A stretch of 64,000 bases of DNA. Origin: DASUPK01 sp963763955. Lineage in GTDB: Bacteria > Actinomycetota > Thermoleophilia > Solirubrobacterales > 70-9. This document shows positions 17,786 through 26,900 of this stretch, piece by piece. The stretch is from NCBI GenBank assembly GCA_963763955.1, contig CAVXQP010000024.1, positions 78,638 through 142,637 of the forward strand, written 5' to 3'. Below the pieces are notes generated by a model that did not search any database, was not told where the DNA came from, and saw nothing but the letters and a program-made list of their open reading frames with translations. A program made the translations under genes and the position numbers. How positions within the stretch are numbered: the first letter of the stretch is position 1; each line of letters begins with the position of its first letter.

Positions 17786-19657
17786 GTGAATCCGCCCGTG
17801 ACACGGTCACGGACCCGAGAAGGGGAGGCACCACGGCCTGGGCGTCCGGCTCGGCCCCCGCGCGCCCAGCGCGGGCCGCTCACCGAGCGCCAGCGGCGAC
17901 TGCGCCGCCGCGCGCTGCCGCTGGCGGTCGTCGCGCTGATCGCCTTCATCTTCGGCGTGATCAGCGCCGCCGGCAGCCCCGAGCAGGACATGGCAGAGCG
18001 ATTCGTGAAGGACTGGGCAGATCAGGACTACAACTCGATGCACGACGAGCTCTCCGACTCGGCGCAAGCCCAGTACTCGGCGGCCGACCTGCGAAGCGCC
18101 TATGCCGACTCGCAGAACGCCTCCACTGCAACCGCGATCGATCCCGGCAGCGCCGACGGCCCGAAGAACGTCAACGGCACGGACGTGGTGGATGTCGGGG
18201 TGGGCGTGCGAACCAAGCTGTTCGGCAAGGTCGACGGGACCCTGCGCCTGCCGCTGGACGGCGGCAAGGTCGCCTGGAACCCGAGCCTCACCTTTCCGGG
18301 ATTGCACACCGGCGAGCGGGTGGGTCGCCGTCTGACGCTGGGACGACGCGCTTCGATTCTCGCCAAGAACGGCACGGCCCTCGCACAGGGACCCACCGAC
18401 AACCGCAGCTCGCCCCTCGGCTCCGACGCGATCGATGTCGCCGGAGAGACCGGAGCGCCCGACACCGAGGAGCAGGCGAAGCTCCAGGAGGCCGGTTATC
18501 CAAGCAACGAGGACACCGGTGTGAGCGGACTCGAACTCGCCTTCAACGACCGCCTCGCGGGCAAGCCGAGCGGGCAGCTGCTGGCGGTCAAGGACGGGAC
18601 CCCGCTCCCGGACGTTCCGGCGAACACGCCCGGCCGCGTTCTGGCCACAGCGCACGGTGCAACCGGGCAGCCGGTCAGAACCACGATCGACTCCCACCTT
18701 CAGTCGACCACCGTGAACGCGCTGGGCGGCCAGTCCGGTGGGGTGGTCGTCCTCAACGCCCGGAACGGAAAAGTGCTCGCCCTGGCCGGGTCAGCCTATT
18801 CCGCCCCGCAGCCGCCCGGGTCCACCTTCAAGGTGATCACGACGACCGCTGCCCTCGAGCACCACGACGTGAAGCTCAGCGACACCTTCCCGGTCCTCAC
18901 GGAGATCAACCCGGATCCGAATGCCGGCGCGCGTGTCGTCCACAACGCCCACGACGAGGCCTGCGGCGGGACCTTCACGATCGCGTTCGCGAAATCGTGC
19001 AACAGCGTCTTCGCTCCGCTGGGCGTCAAGGTCGGCGCCGAGAACCTGGTGAAGACGGCCGAGGACTACGGATTCAACCAGCCGGTCACCCTCTACAACG
19101 CCTCGGCCACGGCAGCCGCCCAGCCGAACCGGATGACGATCCCGAGCGCCGCCGACCTGAACGCCGAGCCGACGCACACCGATCTCTCCGTCACCGCCTT
19201 CGGGCAGGGCAAGGTTCTCGCCACGCCGCTGGGGATGGCGTCCGTCGCGCAAACCGTCGCGAACGGCGGCGTGCGGGACCCGACCCCCATCGTCAAGGAC
19301 CCGGCGCTGCGGAGCTCCGCCAAACCCGTCCAGGTCACCTCGAAGGCAAACGCCCGGGTGCTCACCGGATTGATGCGCGCGGTCGTCACCGAGGGAACGG
19401 GCGTGGCCGCGAACCTCCCCGGGGTCCAGGTCGCGGGCAAGACGGGAACGGCCGAGCTGGGCCCCAAGCCCGGTGAGCCGCCGCCTCCCCCCGGACAGGA
19501 GGACACGGCAAAGCAGCTCGTCGACGGCTGGTTCATCGCCTTCGCGCCGGCCAACAAGCCGAAGCTGGCGATCGGGGTCATGCTGATCGACGCGTCCGGA
19601 GACGGCGGAACCACCGCGGCGCCGATCGCGCGCGAGATTCTTGGGTCGGCGCTGTGA
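17786..19657 (+). CDS. Penicillin-binding protein, transpeptidase class
   Basis: About 623 residues: cytoplasmic basic N-terminus, one membrane anchor (LPLAVVALIAFIFGVIS), an NTF2-like MecA_N-type domain, a dimerisation region and a C-terminal transpeptidase. Active-site motifs are STFK (in PPGSTFKV), SCN (AKSCNSVF) and KTGT (VAGKTGTAE). It cross-links peptidoglycan outside the membrane. No PASTA domain is present. GTG 17786 is the first plausible start after the divergent MarP gene; the frame is open far upstream only as a shadow. A strong hairpin follows its stop directly. Confidence 0.88.
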   Translation: MNPPVTRSRTREGEAPRPGRPARPPRAQRGPLTERQRRLRRRALPLAVVALIAFIFGVISAAGSPEQDMAERFVKDWADQDYNSMHDELSDSAQAQYSAADLRSAYADSQNASTATAIDPGSADGPKNVNGTDVVDVGVGVRTKLFGKVDGTLRLPLDGGKVAWNPSLTFPGLHTGERVGRRLTLGRRASILAKNGTALAQGPTDNRSSPLGSDAIDVAGETGAPDTEEQAKLQEAGYPSNEDTGVSGLELAFNDRLAGKPSGQLLAVKDGTPLPDVPANTPGRVLATAHGATGQPVRTTIDSHLQSTTVNALGGQSGGVVVLNARNGKVLALAGSAYSAPQPPGSTFKVITTTAALEHHDVKLSDTFPVLTEINPDPNAGARVVHNAHDEACGGTFTIAFAKSCNSVFAPLGVKVGAENLVKTAEDYGFNQPVTLYNASATAAAQPNRMTIPSAADLNAEPTHTDLSVTAFGQGKVLATPLGMASVAQTVANGGVRDPTPIVKDPALRSSAKPVQVTSKANARVLTGLMRAVVTEGTGVAANLPGVQVAGKTGTAELGPKPGEPPPPPGQEDTAKQLVDGWFIAFAPANKPKLAIGVMLIDASGDGGTTAAPIAREILGSAL

Positions 19658-19658
19658 T

Positions 19659-19677
19659 GGGACGGCTTCGCCGTCCC
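19659..19677 (+). terminator. Terminator hairpin after the PBP gene
   Basis: GGGACGGC-TTC-GCCGTCCC, a perfect 8-bp stem one base after the stop codon. Two further GGCTTCGCC-type hairpins follow by 19765. Strong intrinsic-type structure without a U-tract, as usual at high GC. Confidence 0.6.
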
Positions 19678-19788
19678 GCTCTCGCTACACGGCTTCGCCA
19701 TCAGGTCGCGGCTGCGAGCGGCCGCCCCACACTAAGTCGCCACTTCGGGCTTCGCCCTTCGTTCCAAGGTGGAGCGGCCTGGCAGCCG

Positions 19789-20100
19789 CTAGGGCATCCC
19801 GAACGCCACGCCCACCAGGGCCAGTCCGCCCCCGATCGCAGCGAGCACTCCCCCGACTCCCTCGAGCGCGAGGCCGAGAGGCACGCCGATCAGGGCGAGC
19901 GCGGTTCCCCCCGCGATCAGGGCCCACCAGTTGAGGCCGCCGGCGTCGGGCTCGGGGGCGGCGGGCGCGGTGAGGATGGTGCAGAAGATCATCAGGCCCA
20001 CTCCGACCAGGCCGCCGGCGACTCCGAGGAGCTGGACCAGGACGAGGGCGGCTCCGATGCCGCCGATGACGAGCAGGGCCTGGAGCTGGGTCTTCCTCAT
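19789..20100 (-). CDS. Small membrane protein, 103 aa
   Basis: Three hydrophobic segments separated by short linkers (LLVIGGIGAALVLVQLLGVAGGLVGVG; WWALIAGGTALALIGVPLG; LAAIGGGLALVGVAF), almost no soluble part. No family recognised. It follows the lipoprotein gene by 28 bp on the same strand, so both probably belong to one transcript. Confidence 0.65.
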   Translation of the reverse strand: MRKTQLQALLVIGGIGAALVLVQLLGVAGGLVGVGLMIFCTILTAPAAPEPDAGGLNWWALIAGGTALALIGVPLGLALEGVGGVLAAIGGGLALVGVAFGMP

Positions 20101-20128
20101 GGCGACGGAGGGCTCCCCTCCCTCGAGC

Positions 20129-20695
20129 CTAGATGTCGAGAGTGATCTCGCCCGTCTCGCCCGCGTAGGTGATCTCCAGCTTCAGCGGCCGGTTCTCGGT
20201 GACGCCCTGGTTCATCAGGAAGAGGACGAGGGCCCCCTGTGTCGGGCCGTTGGCAGCGGGGGTGTCCGGCGCGGGGATGTCACCACCGCCGGCGAGGGGG
20301 GCGCCGAGCGGCGCCGCGAACGGCGTCGAGCTGGGCACCGCCGGGTACGCGGCACCCGTGGTGTCGACGACGCTCAGCTGGCCGGCAGTCGGGACGCTCA
20401 CCGCGTGGTCACCCTCGTTGTGCATGGTCAGGAAGACGCCCAGGTAAGCCTTGCTCGGGGGCGGCGGCGGCTGCCCTTGCAGGTAGTCCTTGTCGTCCGG
20501 CTGGGCCGGATTGAGAAAGCGGGTCTCCTGCACATTGATCTTCAGGTCCCCGAGCTCGATCGGGACGCCCTCGTCCGCCTCCTTGCCGAGGTTGTTGCCG
20601 CAGCCGGCCACGCCCGCAAGGGCGAGGGCGAAGGCGACTGCCAGGGCTCCCTTGCGGCCGGGGCGCATGAGGGCGCGCAGTCTATCCGCAGGCAT
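20129..20695 (-). CDS. Hypothetical lipoprotein with a DUF4352-like domain
   Basis: About 188 residues from ATG 20695. Signal sequence with lipobox (LAGVAGC), then a beta-sandwich-like domain (LKINVQETRFLNP; AYLGVFLTMHNEGDHAVSV) as in DUF4352 proteins of actinobacterial surfaces, with a Pro/Gly-rich insert. Exported and membrane-anchored. The start is chosen because the upstream SRPBCC gene ends at 20718. Role unknown. Confidence 0.7.
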   Translation of the reverse strand: MPADRLRALMRPGRKGALAVAFALALAGVAGCGNNLGKEADEGVPIELGDLKINVQETRFLNPAQPDDKDYLQGQPPPPPSKAYLGVFLTMHNEGDHAVSVPTAGQLSVVDTTGAAYPAVPSSTPFAAPLGAPLAGGGDIPAPDTPAANGPTQGALVLFLMNQGVTENRPLKLEITYAGETGEITLDI

Positions 20696-20717
20696 GACGC
20701 CTCCGCCTCGTAGCGTG

Positions 20718-21218
20718 TCAGGCGGTCGTGGGGATCCGATCGCCGCCCGCGACCTCCGTGCGCGGGGGAACCGCACCCGATTCGATCTGCTCGCGCATCC
20801 GCGCGAGGGCCTTCTTCCAGCGCCGCCGCCACCAGCGCGTACGCCCGAGCTCCCGGGCGCGGTCGAACATCGAGGTCGGCGAAGTCCAGAAGGTGAGGGT
20901 CAGGTTAGTGGTGGGTCCGCCCTCCAGCTCCCAGACGGCGCGGATGGGCAGGCGATCGAGTCGCCCGCCGCGACCATGCTCGACGATCCGATACGGCCGC
21001 TCGGCCTCCGCGATCACGGTCTCCATATAGCGCACACCCGCGGGGGCGTCGACGCGGAAGCGCGCCGCGGCGCCCTGGCCGCTGGCCGGGATTCGCTCGA
21101 GGCGATAGTCGCTCGTGAAATGGTCCGTCCAGCTGGGCCTGATCGCGAGATCGCAGATGAAGTCGAAGACGCGCTCTCGCGAGGCGTCGATCGAGGTGCT
21201 GAGAGAGATCGGCCCCAC
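20718..21218 (-). CDS. SRPBCC (polyketide cyclase/START-like) protein
   Basis: 166 residues with the helix-grip pattern of SRPBCC proteins: ISLSTSIDASRERVFDFICDL at the N-terminus, central beta strands (RYMETVIAEAERPYRIVEHG) and a long C-terminal helix rich in Arg/Lys (TRWWRRRWKKALARMREQ). These bind hydrophobic ligands; ligand unknown. First gene of a three-gene minus-strand group with the lipoprotein and the small membrane protein. Confidence 0.75.
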   Translation of the reverse strand: MGPISLSTSIDASRERVFDFICDLAIRPSWTDHFTSDYRLERIPASGQGAAARFRVDAPAGVRYMETVIAEAERPYRIVEHGRGGRLDRLPIRAVWELEGGPTTNLTLTFWTSPTSMFDRARELGRTRWWRRRWKKALARMREQIESGAVPPRTEVAGGDRIPTTA

Positions 21219-21328
21219 AGGCGGGCGATTCTATTGAGGACACGCCCGGAGTCCCTCGCCTCACGCAAAGGAGGGCTGGAAATGATGGACTTTCCGTACC
21301 AGGGAGCGCGAAAAACTGGCCAATAAGC

Positions 21329-21343
21329 AGTACCGGCAGTACT
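21329..21343. promoter_or_regulatory. Inverted repeat upstream of the FHA gene
   Basis: AGTAC-CGGCA-GTACT, a perfect 5-5-5 inverted repeat 17 bp before ATG 21360. Position suits an operator. GCAGTAC also occurs as a direct repeat there. No regulator can be assigned. Confidence 0.3.
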
Positions 21344-21359
21344 ATCGGCTGCACCCCCG

Positions 21360-21926
21360 ATGACTGTGCTTGGACAGAGTGAGGACGACGTCCGCCATGC
21401 TGGAGAGCCCGCTGGTGGCGTCGGGTCCTTCATCTGCCAGGGGTGTTACTTCCCAGTCTCCTTCGAGCCGGCAGAATCGATTCCGAGGTGCCCCAACTGC
21501 GGCGGCACCGACTTCCGCCGGTCCTCGATGTTCGAGCAGCCCACGCTGAAGAGCATCGCGATCACCCAGCGCTCCGCAGAGCCCGCGGAGTGGCTCGACG
21601 AGGTGCGGGATTCGATCGACGAGCCCGGCAAGTACTTGGCGATGTTCTCTGACGGGCGGACGCGCGTGATCGAGCTCTCGAACGGCTGGTCGCGAATCGG
21701 CCGGAGCCGCTCGGCGGACATCCGTCTCGACGATCCCACGGTCTCCCGCCGGCACGCGGTCATCGTGCAAACGCCCGAGGGTGAGCTGCGGGTGCTCGAC
21801 GATCGCTCGATGAACGGCATCCTGGTGAACGGGGAGTCCGTGGACTGGAGCCCGCTCACGGACGGTGACGAGCTGCAGATCGGCCGCTACACGCTGAGCG
21901 TCATCGAGAGCGCCGGGACCGCCTAG
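21360..21926 (+). CDS. Zinc-ribbon plus FHA-domain protein
   Basis: 188 residues. An N-terminal zinc ribbon (FICQGCYFP and PRCPNCGGTDF) is joined to a C-terminal FHA domain (IGRSRSADIRLDDPTVSRRHAVI, then LDDRSMNGILVNG). FHA domains bind phosphothreonine, so this is probably an adaptor in Ser/Thr kinase signalling; no kinase gene is in the window. The 3' end overlaps the convergent STAS gene by 4 bp. Confidence 0.85.
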   Translation: MTVLGQSEDDVRHAGEPAGGVGSFICQGCYFPVSFEPAESIPRCPNCGGTDFRRSSMFEQPTLKSIAITQRSAEPAEWLDEVRDSIDEPGKYLAMFSDGRTRVIELSNGWSRIGRSRSADIRLDDPTVSRRHAVIVQTPEGELRVLDDRSMNGILVNGESVDWSPLTDGDELQIGRYTLSVIESAGTA

Positions 21927-22282
21927 TCCGGCGCGCCGACAGCCCGAAGCGCTTCGCCCAGGACCGGATCGATCGGAACCGAGTCCTGCATCGACACTGC
22001 GGCGAGCACCTCAGCGACGAACGAACGAGGCTGCACCACCAGGCGCAACTGCTGACGGCGGTTTCGCATGCGGGCCGCCGCGTCGAAGATCAGGCTGATC
22101 CCGGAGCTGTCTATGTAGATCGTCTCCGTCAGGTCCAGTACGAGCGCCCGGGATCTGTTCGAGACGGCGTCGAGCAGGTGCTGACTCAGGTCCGCGACGT
22201 TGGAGGCGTCGATCTCCCCGGCCACTCGGGCCAGCTCGATGTCCCCATCCGATTCGACAGAAAGCCTGGCCAGGTCGGGCAT
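21923..22282 (-). CDS. STAS-domain anti-sigma factor antagonist
   Basis: About 119 residues with the SpoIIAA/RsbV signature: LARVAGEIDASNVADL and LVLDLTETIYIDSSGISLIFDA, the latter carrying the phosphorylatable Ser. It would bind an anti-sigma kinase when dephosphorylated. ATG 22282 is used because it overlaps the end of the phosphatase gene, to which it is translationally coupled. The upstream gene carries both the phosphatase and an anti-sigma-like ATPase, so the pair forms a partner-switching module. Confidence 0.87.
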   Translation of the reverse strand: MPDLARLSVESDGDIELARVAGEIDASNVADLSQHLLDAVSNRSRALVLDLTETIYIDSSGISLIFDAAARMRNRRQQLRLVVQPRSFVAEVLAAVSMQDSVPIDPVLGEALRAVGAPD

Positions 22283-22283
22283 C

Positions 22284-23876
22284 TCATTCGCCCCCGATGC
22301 GTCTGCGCAGCTCCACGGTGGTCCCGTCGTCTCCCGCGTCGACAGCGACATCATCCATGAACTCCTTCATCACCGGGATGCCGCGCCCCCGGTTGTGATC
22401 TCTGGGCTCCCGCCACCCCCCGCTGTCTCGAACGGTCACGGTCGCCTCGCCGTCCTCCAGAGCCGCTCCCAGCCGGATCTTCGCGTCGCCCGGTCCGTAG
22501 GCATGCTCCACGGCGTTGGCGCATGCCTCCGTCACGGCGATGGCGAAGGCGGCGCAGTCGTCGTCGGTGCCCCCGTGCGCCGATACCCACCGCCGGATCA
22601 GGTGCCGGACGATGGCGAGCTGCTCAGCCTCGGCGGGCACGTGGACCTCCATCTGCTCGTACAGGCCGACCGCTCGCACCGCGAGCACGGCCACATCGTC
22701 CGGGACGGCGATGCCCTCTGTGAGTCGCTCGATGATCGAGCGGCACTTGAGCTCGGGCTCGTCGGGGGCCGCCGTGGCGGCCTCCACGAGCGCCGACTCG
22801 CCCTCCTTCAGGGTGCTCCCGCGGCGCTCGATCAGGCCGTCGGTGTAGAGCAGCAGGGTCTCCCCCGGAGCGAGCGTGATCCGCTGCTCGTCGTAGGTCT
22901 CGACCACGCCGGTGCCGAGAGGCGGGCCACCGGCGTCTGACAGGAATGTCCCGCTTCCATCGGCGCGGATCAGCAGTGGGTACGGGTGCCCGGCGCGGGC
23001 GAAGTCCACCACCCAGGTATCCAGGTTGACGGTCGCGTAGACCATCGTCGCCATGCGCAGCTGCTGCTGGTCGGAGAAGCGCGAGAGCTTGGCGAGCATC
23101 TCCGCCGGGCTCTCGACGTCGAGGGCGTACGCCCGCATCGCGCTGCGCAGCTGCCCCATGTGTATGGCGGCCGCCAGACCATGGCCGGCGACATCCCCGA
23201 TGGTCAGCCCAAGCCGGCGATGTCCGAGCTCAATCACGTCGTACCAGTCGCCCCCGACGGCGGTCTCCTCCGCCGCAGGCTCGTACCAGGCGGCCATGCT
23301 GACGCCTGGGAGCTGCGGAAGCCTGCGCGGCAGGAGGCTGCGCTGCAAGGTCTGCGCGATCTGCCCCTGGACCGCGAGGCGAGAGCGCTCGATCGAGAGC
23401 GCGACGCGATCGGCGACCAGCTGAAGTAGCTGCACGTCTCCCTCCTGGAAATCGCGGCGGGTCAGCGTTCCGACGTGGAGCACGCCAACGACCTTCCCCT
23501 CGACGATCAGCGGCACACCAAGCAGGGAACGGACGCGCTTCTCCCGCATCAGCGGGTTGACCACCTCGATGGACGAGTCGTCGAGATCGGGAATGACCAC
23601 GGGCTGGCGCGTTGCCGCCACGCGACCGGCGAATCCGCGTCCGATCGGCAGATGGAAACCGCGCTCGACCTCCTCCTCGAGGCCCTTGGCCGCCCTGGCG
23701 GCAAGCGTCCGGCCGTCGTCCTCGACGAGCAGGACGGCCGCCGTATCCGCGTGCAGGATGTCGGTGACGCGCTGCAGCAGCGCGTCGAGCAGATCGTCGA
23801 GGTCGAGATAGGCGAGAGCCGCCTCGGTGACCCGCTGGACGTCCTCGAGCCTGGTGGTCGCCTCGTCCGCAGCCAC
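22284..23876 (-). CDS. GAF-SpoIIE phosphatase with C-terminal RsbW-like ATPase
   Basis: 530 residues with three domains: GAF sensor (residues about 20-165), SpoIIE/PP2C phosphatase (about 190-390; GGDWYDVIELGHRRLGLTIGDVAGHGLAAA, metal-binding Asp residues, LLLYTDGLIERRG), and a HATPase_c_2 domain (about 405-525; AVTEACANAVEHAYG, RGRGIPVMKEF). It would control a sigma factor by dephosphorylating the adjacent STAS protein in response to a signal sensed by GAF. The target sigma factor is not in the window. Confidence 0.88.
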   Translation of the reverse strand: MAADEATTRLEDVQRVTEAALAYLDLDDLLDALLQRVTDILHADTAAVLLVEDDGRTLAARAAKGLEEEVERGFHLPIGRGFAGRVAATRQPVVIPDLDDSSIEVVNPLMREKRVRSLLGVPLIVEGKVVGVLHVGTLTRRDFQEGDVQLLQLVADRVALSIERSRLAVQGQIAQTLQRSLLPRRLPQLPGVSMAAWYEPAAEETAVGGDWYDVIELGHRRLGLTIGDVAGHGLAAAIHMGQLRSAMRAYALDVESPAEMLAKLSRFSDQQQLRMATMVYATVNLDTWVVDFARAGHPYPLLIRADGSGTFLSDAGGPPLGTGVVETYDEQRITLAPGETLLLYTDGLIERRGSTLKEGESALVEAATAAPDEPELKCRSIIERLTEGIAVPDDVAVLAVRAVGLYEQMEVHVPAEAEQLAIVRHLIRRWVSAHGGTDDDCAAFAIAVTEACANAVEHAYGPGDAKIRLGAALEDGEATVTVRDSGGWREPRDHNRGRGIPVMKEFMDDVAVDAGDDGTTVELRRRIGGE

Positions 23877-23903
23877 GGGAGGGCTAGATTCGCAGGTCGA
23901 CTC

Positions 23904-26900
23904 TTACTCGGTCGAGATGCTTGGGTCCGCCTGGACCTTCTCCGGGATGATCATCAGGAAGCTCTGCCTGGCCTTGGAGGCGAGGCCCTGGACGCGATCG
24001 GCCTCCTCGGCCTGGTCGGTGGCCCGCAGCTCCGTCGCGTAGTGGCCGAGAAGGTCCTCGATGTCGAGCTGCCCCTCGGCGTCGAGCTCCTCCAGCGTCA
24101 CCTTCGCGCCCTCGCCGAGACGGCGCTGGATCGCCTGGCGGTCCAGGCCGAGCTCGTCATTGGTCCTGATGTAGACGCGACCGCCGGTCATGCCGGCGCA
24201 GGCCCACGGGCCGATGTCCCCGAGGACGACCGCGCGCCCGGAGGTCATGTACTCGAAGGCGAAGCCCTTGGCGTTGGCGCGGTCTACGACACAGCCTCGC
24301 GAGTCGTCGAGCGCATGTTCGGGCTCGCCGGCCAAGACGACATCGGCGCCGGAGAGCCGGATGCAGAAGCGGGAGTCCGCCGAGCCCTGCACGAAGAGCC
24401 GGCCGCGCTGCGCGCCGTAGGCGAAGGACTTGCCGACCGAGCCGTTGATACGCTTGCCGTCGGCGTTCTTGCCCTTCAGGATCGAGATCGTTCCGCCCAG
24501 CATCGTCTTGCCGACACCGTCCTGAGCGCCGCCCTCGACCCTGCAGGTCACCCCCCACTCGTTGAAGGCGCCGAAGCCCTGCCCGGCGACGGAGCCACCG
24601 TTGAAGACGAGCTCCGCAAGCTGGTCGTTCTCGGTCCCCTCCGGGGCGCCGTCGTAGATCCGGGCCCGGGCGATCGCGCCGGAGAGCTCGGTGCCGAGCA
24701 CGCGGTCGTGCGCGTCGGTGCGACGTGGGAACTCGACGCTCACGCAGGATCCGTCGAAGACCTTGTCGGCCACACCGGCGATCTCGGCGGAGGCCTGCTT
24801 CGGCTCCATCCGAATCGGCTTGGCGCGGACCAGGCCGGCCTCGGCGCGGGCCTCGACCAGCGCCTCCTCCTCGACCGGCAGGTCGAGCGGCTCTAGGTCC
24901 AGGAACTCCTCCAGCGGCGTGATCAACGGCGCCAGGTCGATCTTCTCCTCGTGGGAGATCTGCTCGAGCAGGTCATAGCGGCCGACCAGGTCCTGGGCCC
25001 GGTCGTAGCCGAGCGAGCCGACCACGGCCTTGACCTCCTCGCCCATCGCCTGGAAGAAGCGGGCGCAGCTCTCCGCGGCGTCGGCACCGGGAGGGGTGAA
25101 CTTCTTGAGCCCGTGCTCCTGAGCCTGCTCGACGGTCTCGATCTGCGTGGCGATCCCGACGTGGCAGGTGTCGAGCTGGCAACCACGGCAGATCGTGCAG
25201 CCCAGCGAGACCATCGCCAGGGTGCCGAACGCGACCCGGTTCGCCCCCATGCAGTGGAGCTTCACGATGTCGTGGGCGTGGCGATAGCCGCCGTCGGCCC
25301 AGATCTCGACGCGGTTGCGGATGCCGGCCTCCATCAGGGCGCGGTGCACAGAGCGGGTGCCGATGTCCGAGGGCAGGCCGACATGCCGGAGAGCGTGCTG
25401 GCGCGCTGCGCCGGTGCCGCCCTCGAATCCGCTCAGCGTGATGATGTCGGCACCGGCCTTGGCGATGCCGAGGCCGATCGTCCCCACATTGGGGACCACC
25501 GGGACCTTGACCGAGACGCGCAGGTCGGGATTGACGGTCTTGAGCTCGTCGATCAGCTCCGCGAGGTCCTCGATCGAGTAGAGGTCGTGGTTGTTGGAGG
25601 GAGAGATCAGATCGGTCCCCGGGGTAGCGTTCCGGGCGGAGGCGACCTTCTCGGAGACCTTCTTGCCGGGCAGGTGCCCACCCTCGCCGGGCTTGGCGCC
25701 CTGGCCGATCTTGATCTCGGCGACGTAGGAGGAGTTGAGCATCTCGGCCGAGACGCCGAAGCGGCCCGAGGCGACCTGCTGCCCGCGCCATTTACGGAAG
25801 CGGCCGTACATGTCCGGGATCTCCCCACCTTCCCCGTTGATGCAGAGGATGTTGATCGCCTTCGCCGCCTCGGCGTAGGCGCGGAAGGCCGGCTCGGACT
25901 GGGAGCCGAAGCTCATCGAGCTGATCACGACCGGGTAGTCGTGATGGCCGACCGAGGCGTCGACCTGCGACGGATCAACCGGCTCGCGGTCGGGCTCCTT
26001 GCGAAGGCCCATGATGTGGCGCATCGAGATCGGGCTCTGCGCCTCGAGCTCGCGGACCTTCTGCGAGTACTCCTCGAAGGTGCCGGACCCATTGGCCGTG
26101 GCGATCGCGGCCTTGTAGACCTTGGGGTAGAAGCGGAAGGTCTTCGCCGGCTTTGCCTCCTCGTCGCCGGTGAGGACCTTGTGGCGCTCGTCGGTGTCGC
26201 AGTCGAGCTGGGCGAACCCCGTTCCGGCCCGCTCCGATGCGGCGAACGCCTCGGTGTGGAAGATCTCCGCGAGCTCGGGCTTGATGCCGATCGAGGAGAA
26301 CTGGCGCGCATAGCCGCGGACCTCGTGGATACCGATGGTGGAGATCACCTTCTCGATGCCCTTGCGGAGAGCGGCGCAGAGGTTGGCGACGTCGTTCTCG
26401 TAGTCATCGACGCAGATCACCTCGACCATCACGTACGGGCAGACGCCGTTGGCCCCCAGCCCCAGGGCGAGCATCACGTCGTGGACGTTGCGGATCGCGG
26501 CCGACCGGAGGATCAGTGAGCAGCGGCGGCGGAGGTTCACCTCGCCCGGCCCGACCTGGAACTGCTTGAGAGCCTGATCGATCGCCGACGCGGCCAGATG
26601 CGGATCGACGTAGCGCCGCTCGCCGTCGTAGACCGTCCGGTCGGTGAGGACGAGCAGCTCGGCGCCCTCGGTGACCGCCTTGACGGCCTCCTGACGCAGG
26701 CGCTCGATCGCGCCCTGCGTGGTCTCCGACTCGAGCAGGGCGATGTCGATCGCCTTGGCACGGCTGCCGAATGCCTCCCAGAGGTCCTCGAGCACGTAGG
26801 TCCCCTGCTCGTTGGCGATCCGCCGGTAGGAGCTGTGCGGGAGAGGCGCCAGGTCGTGGTGCCCGCCGAGGATCACCGGGAAATCGGTCTCGATCGTCAG

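Noticed and set aside
24951..26519. Long plus-strand frame inside gltB
   Set aside because: It is the antisense shadow of glutamate synthase, with no recognisable domain.
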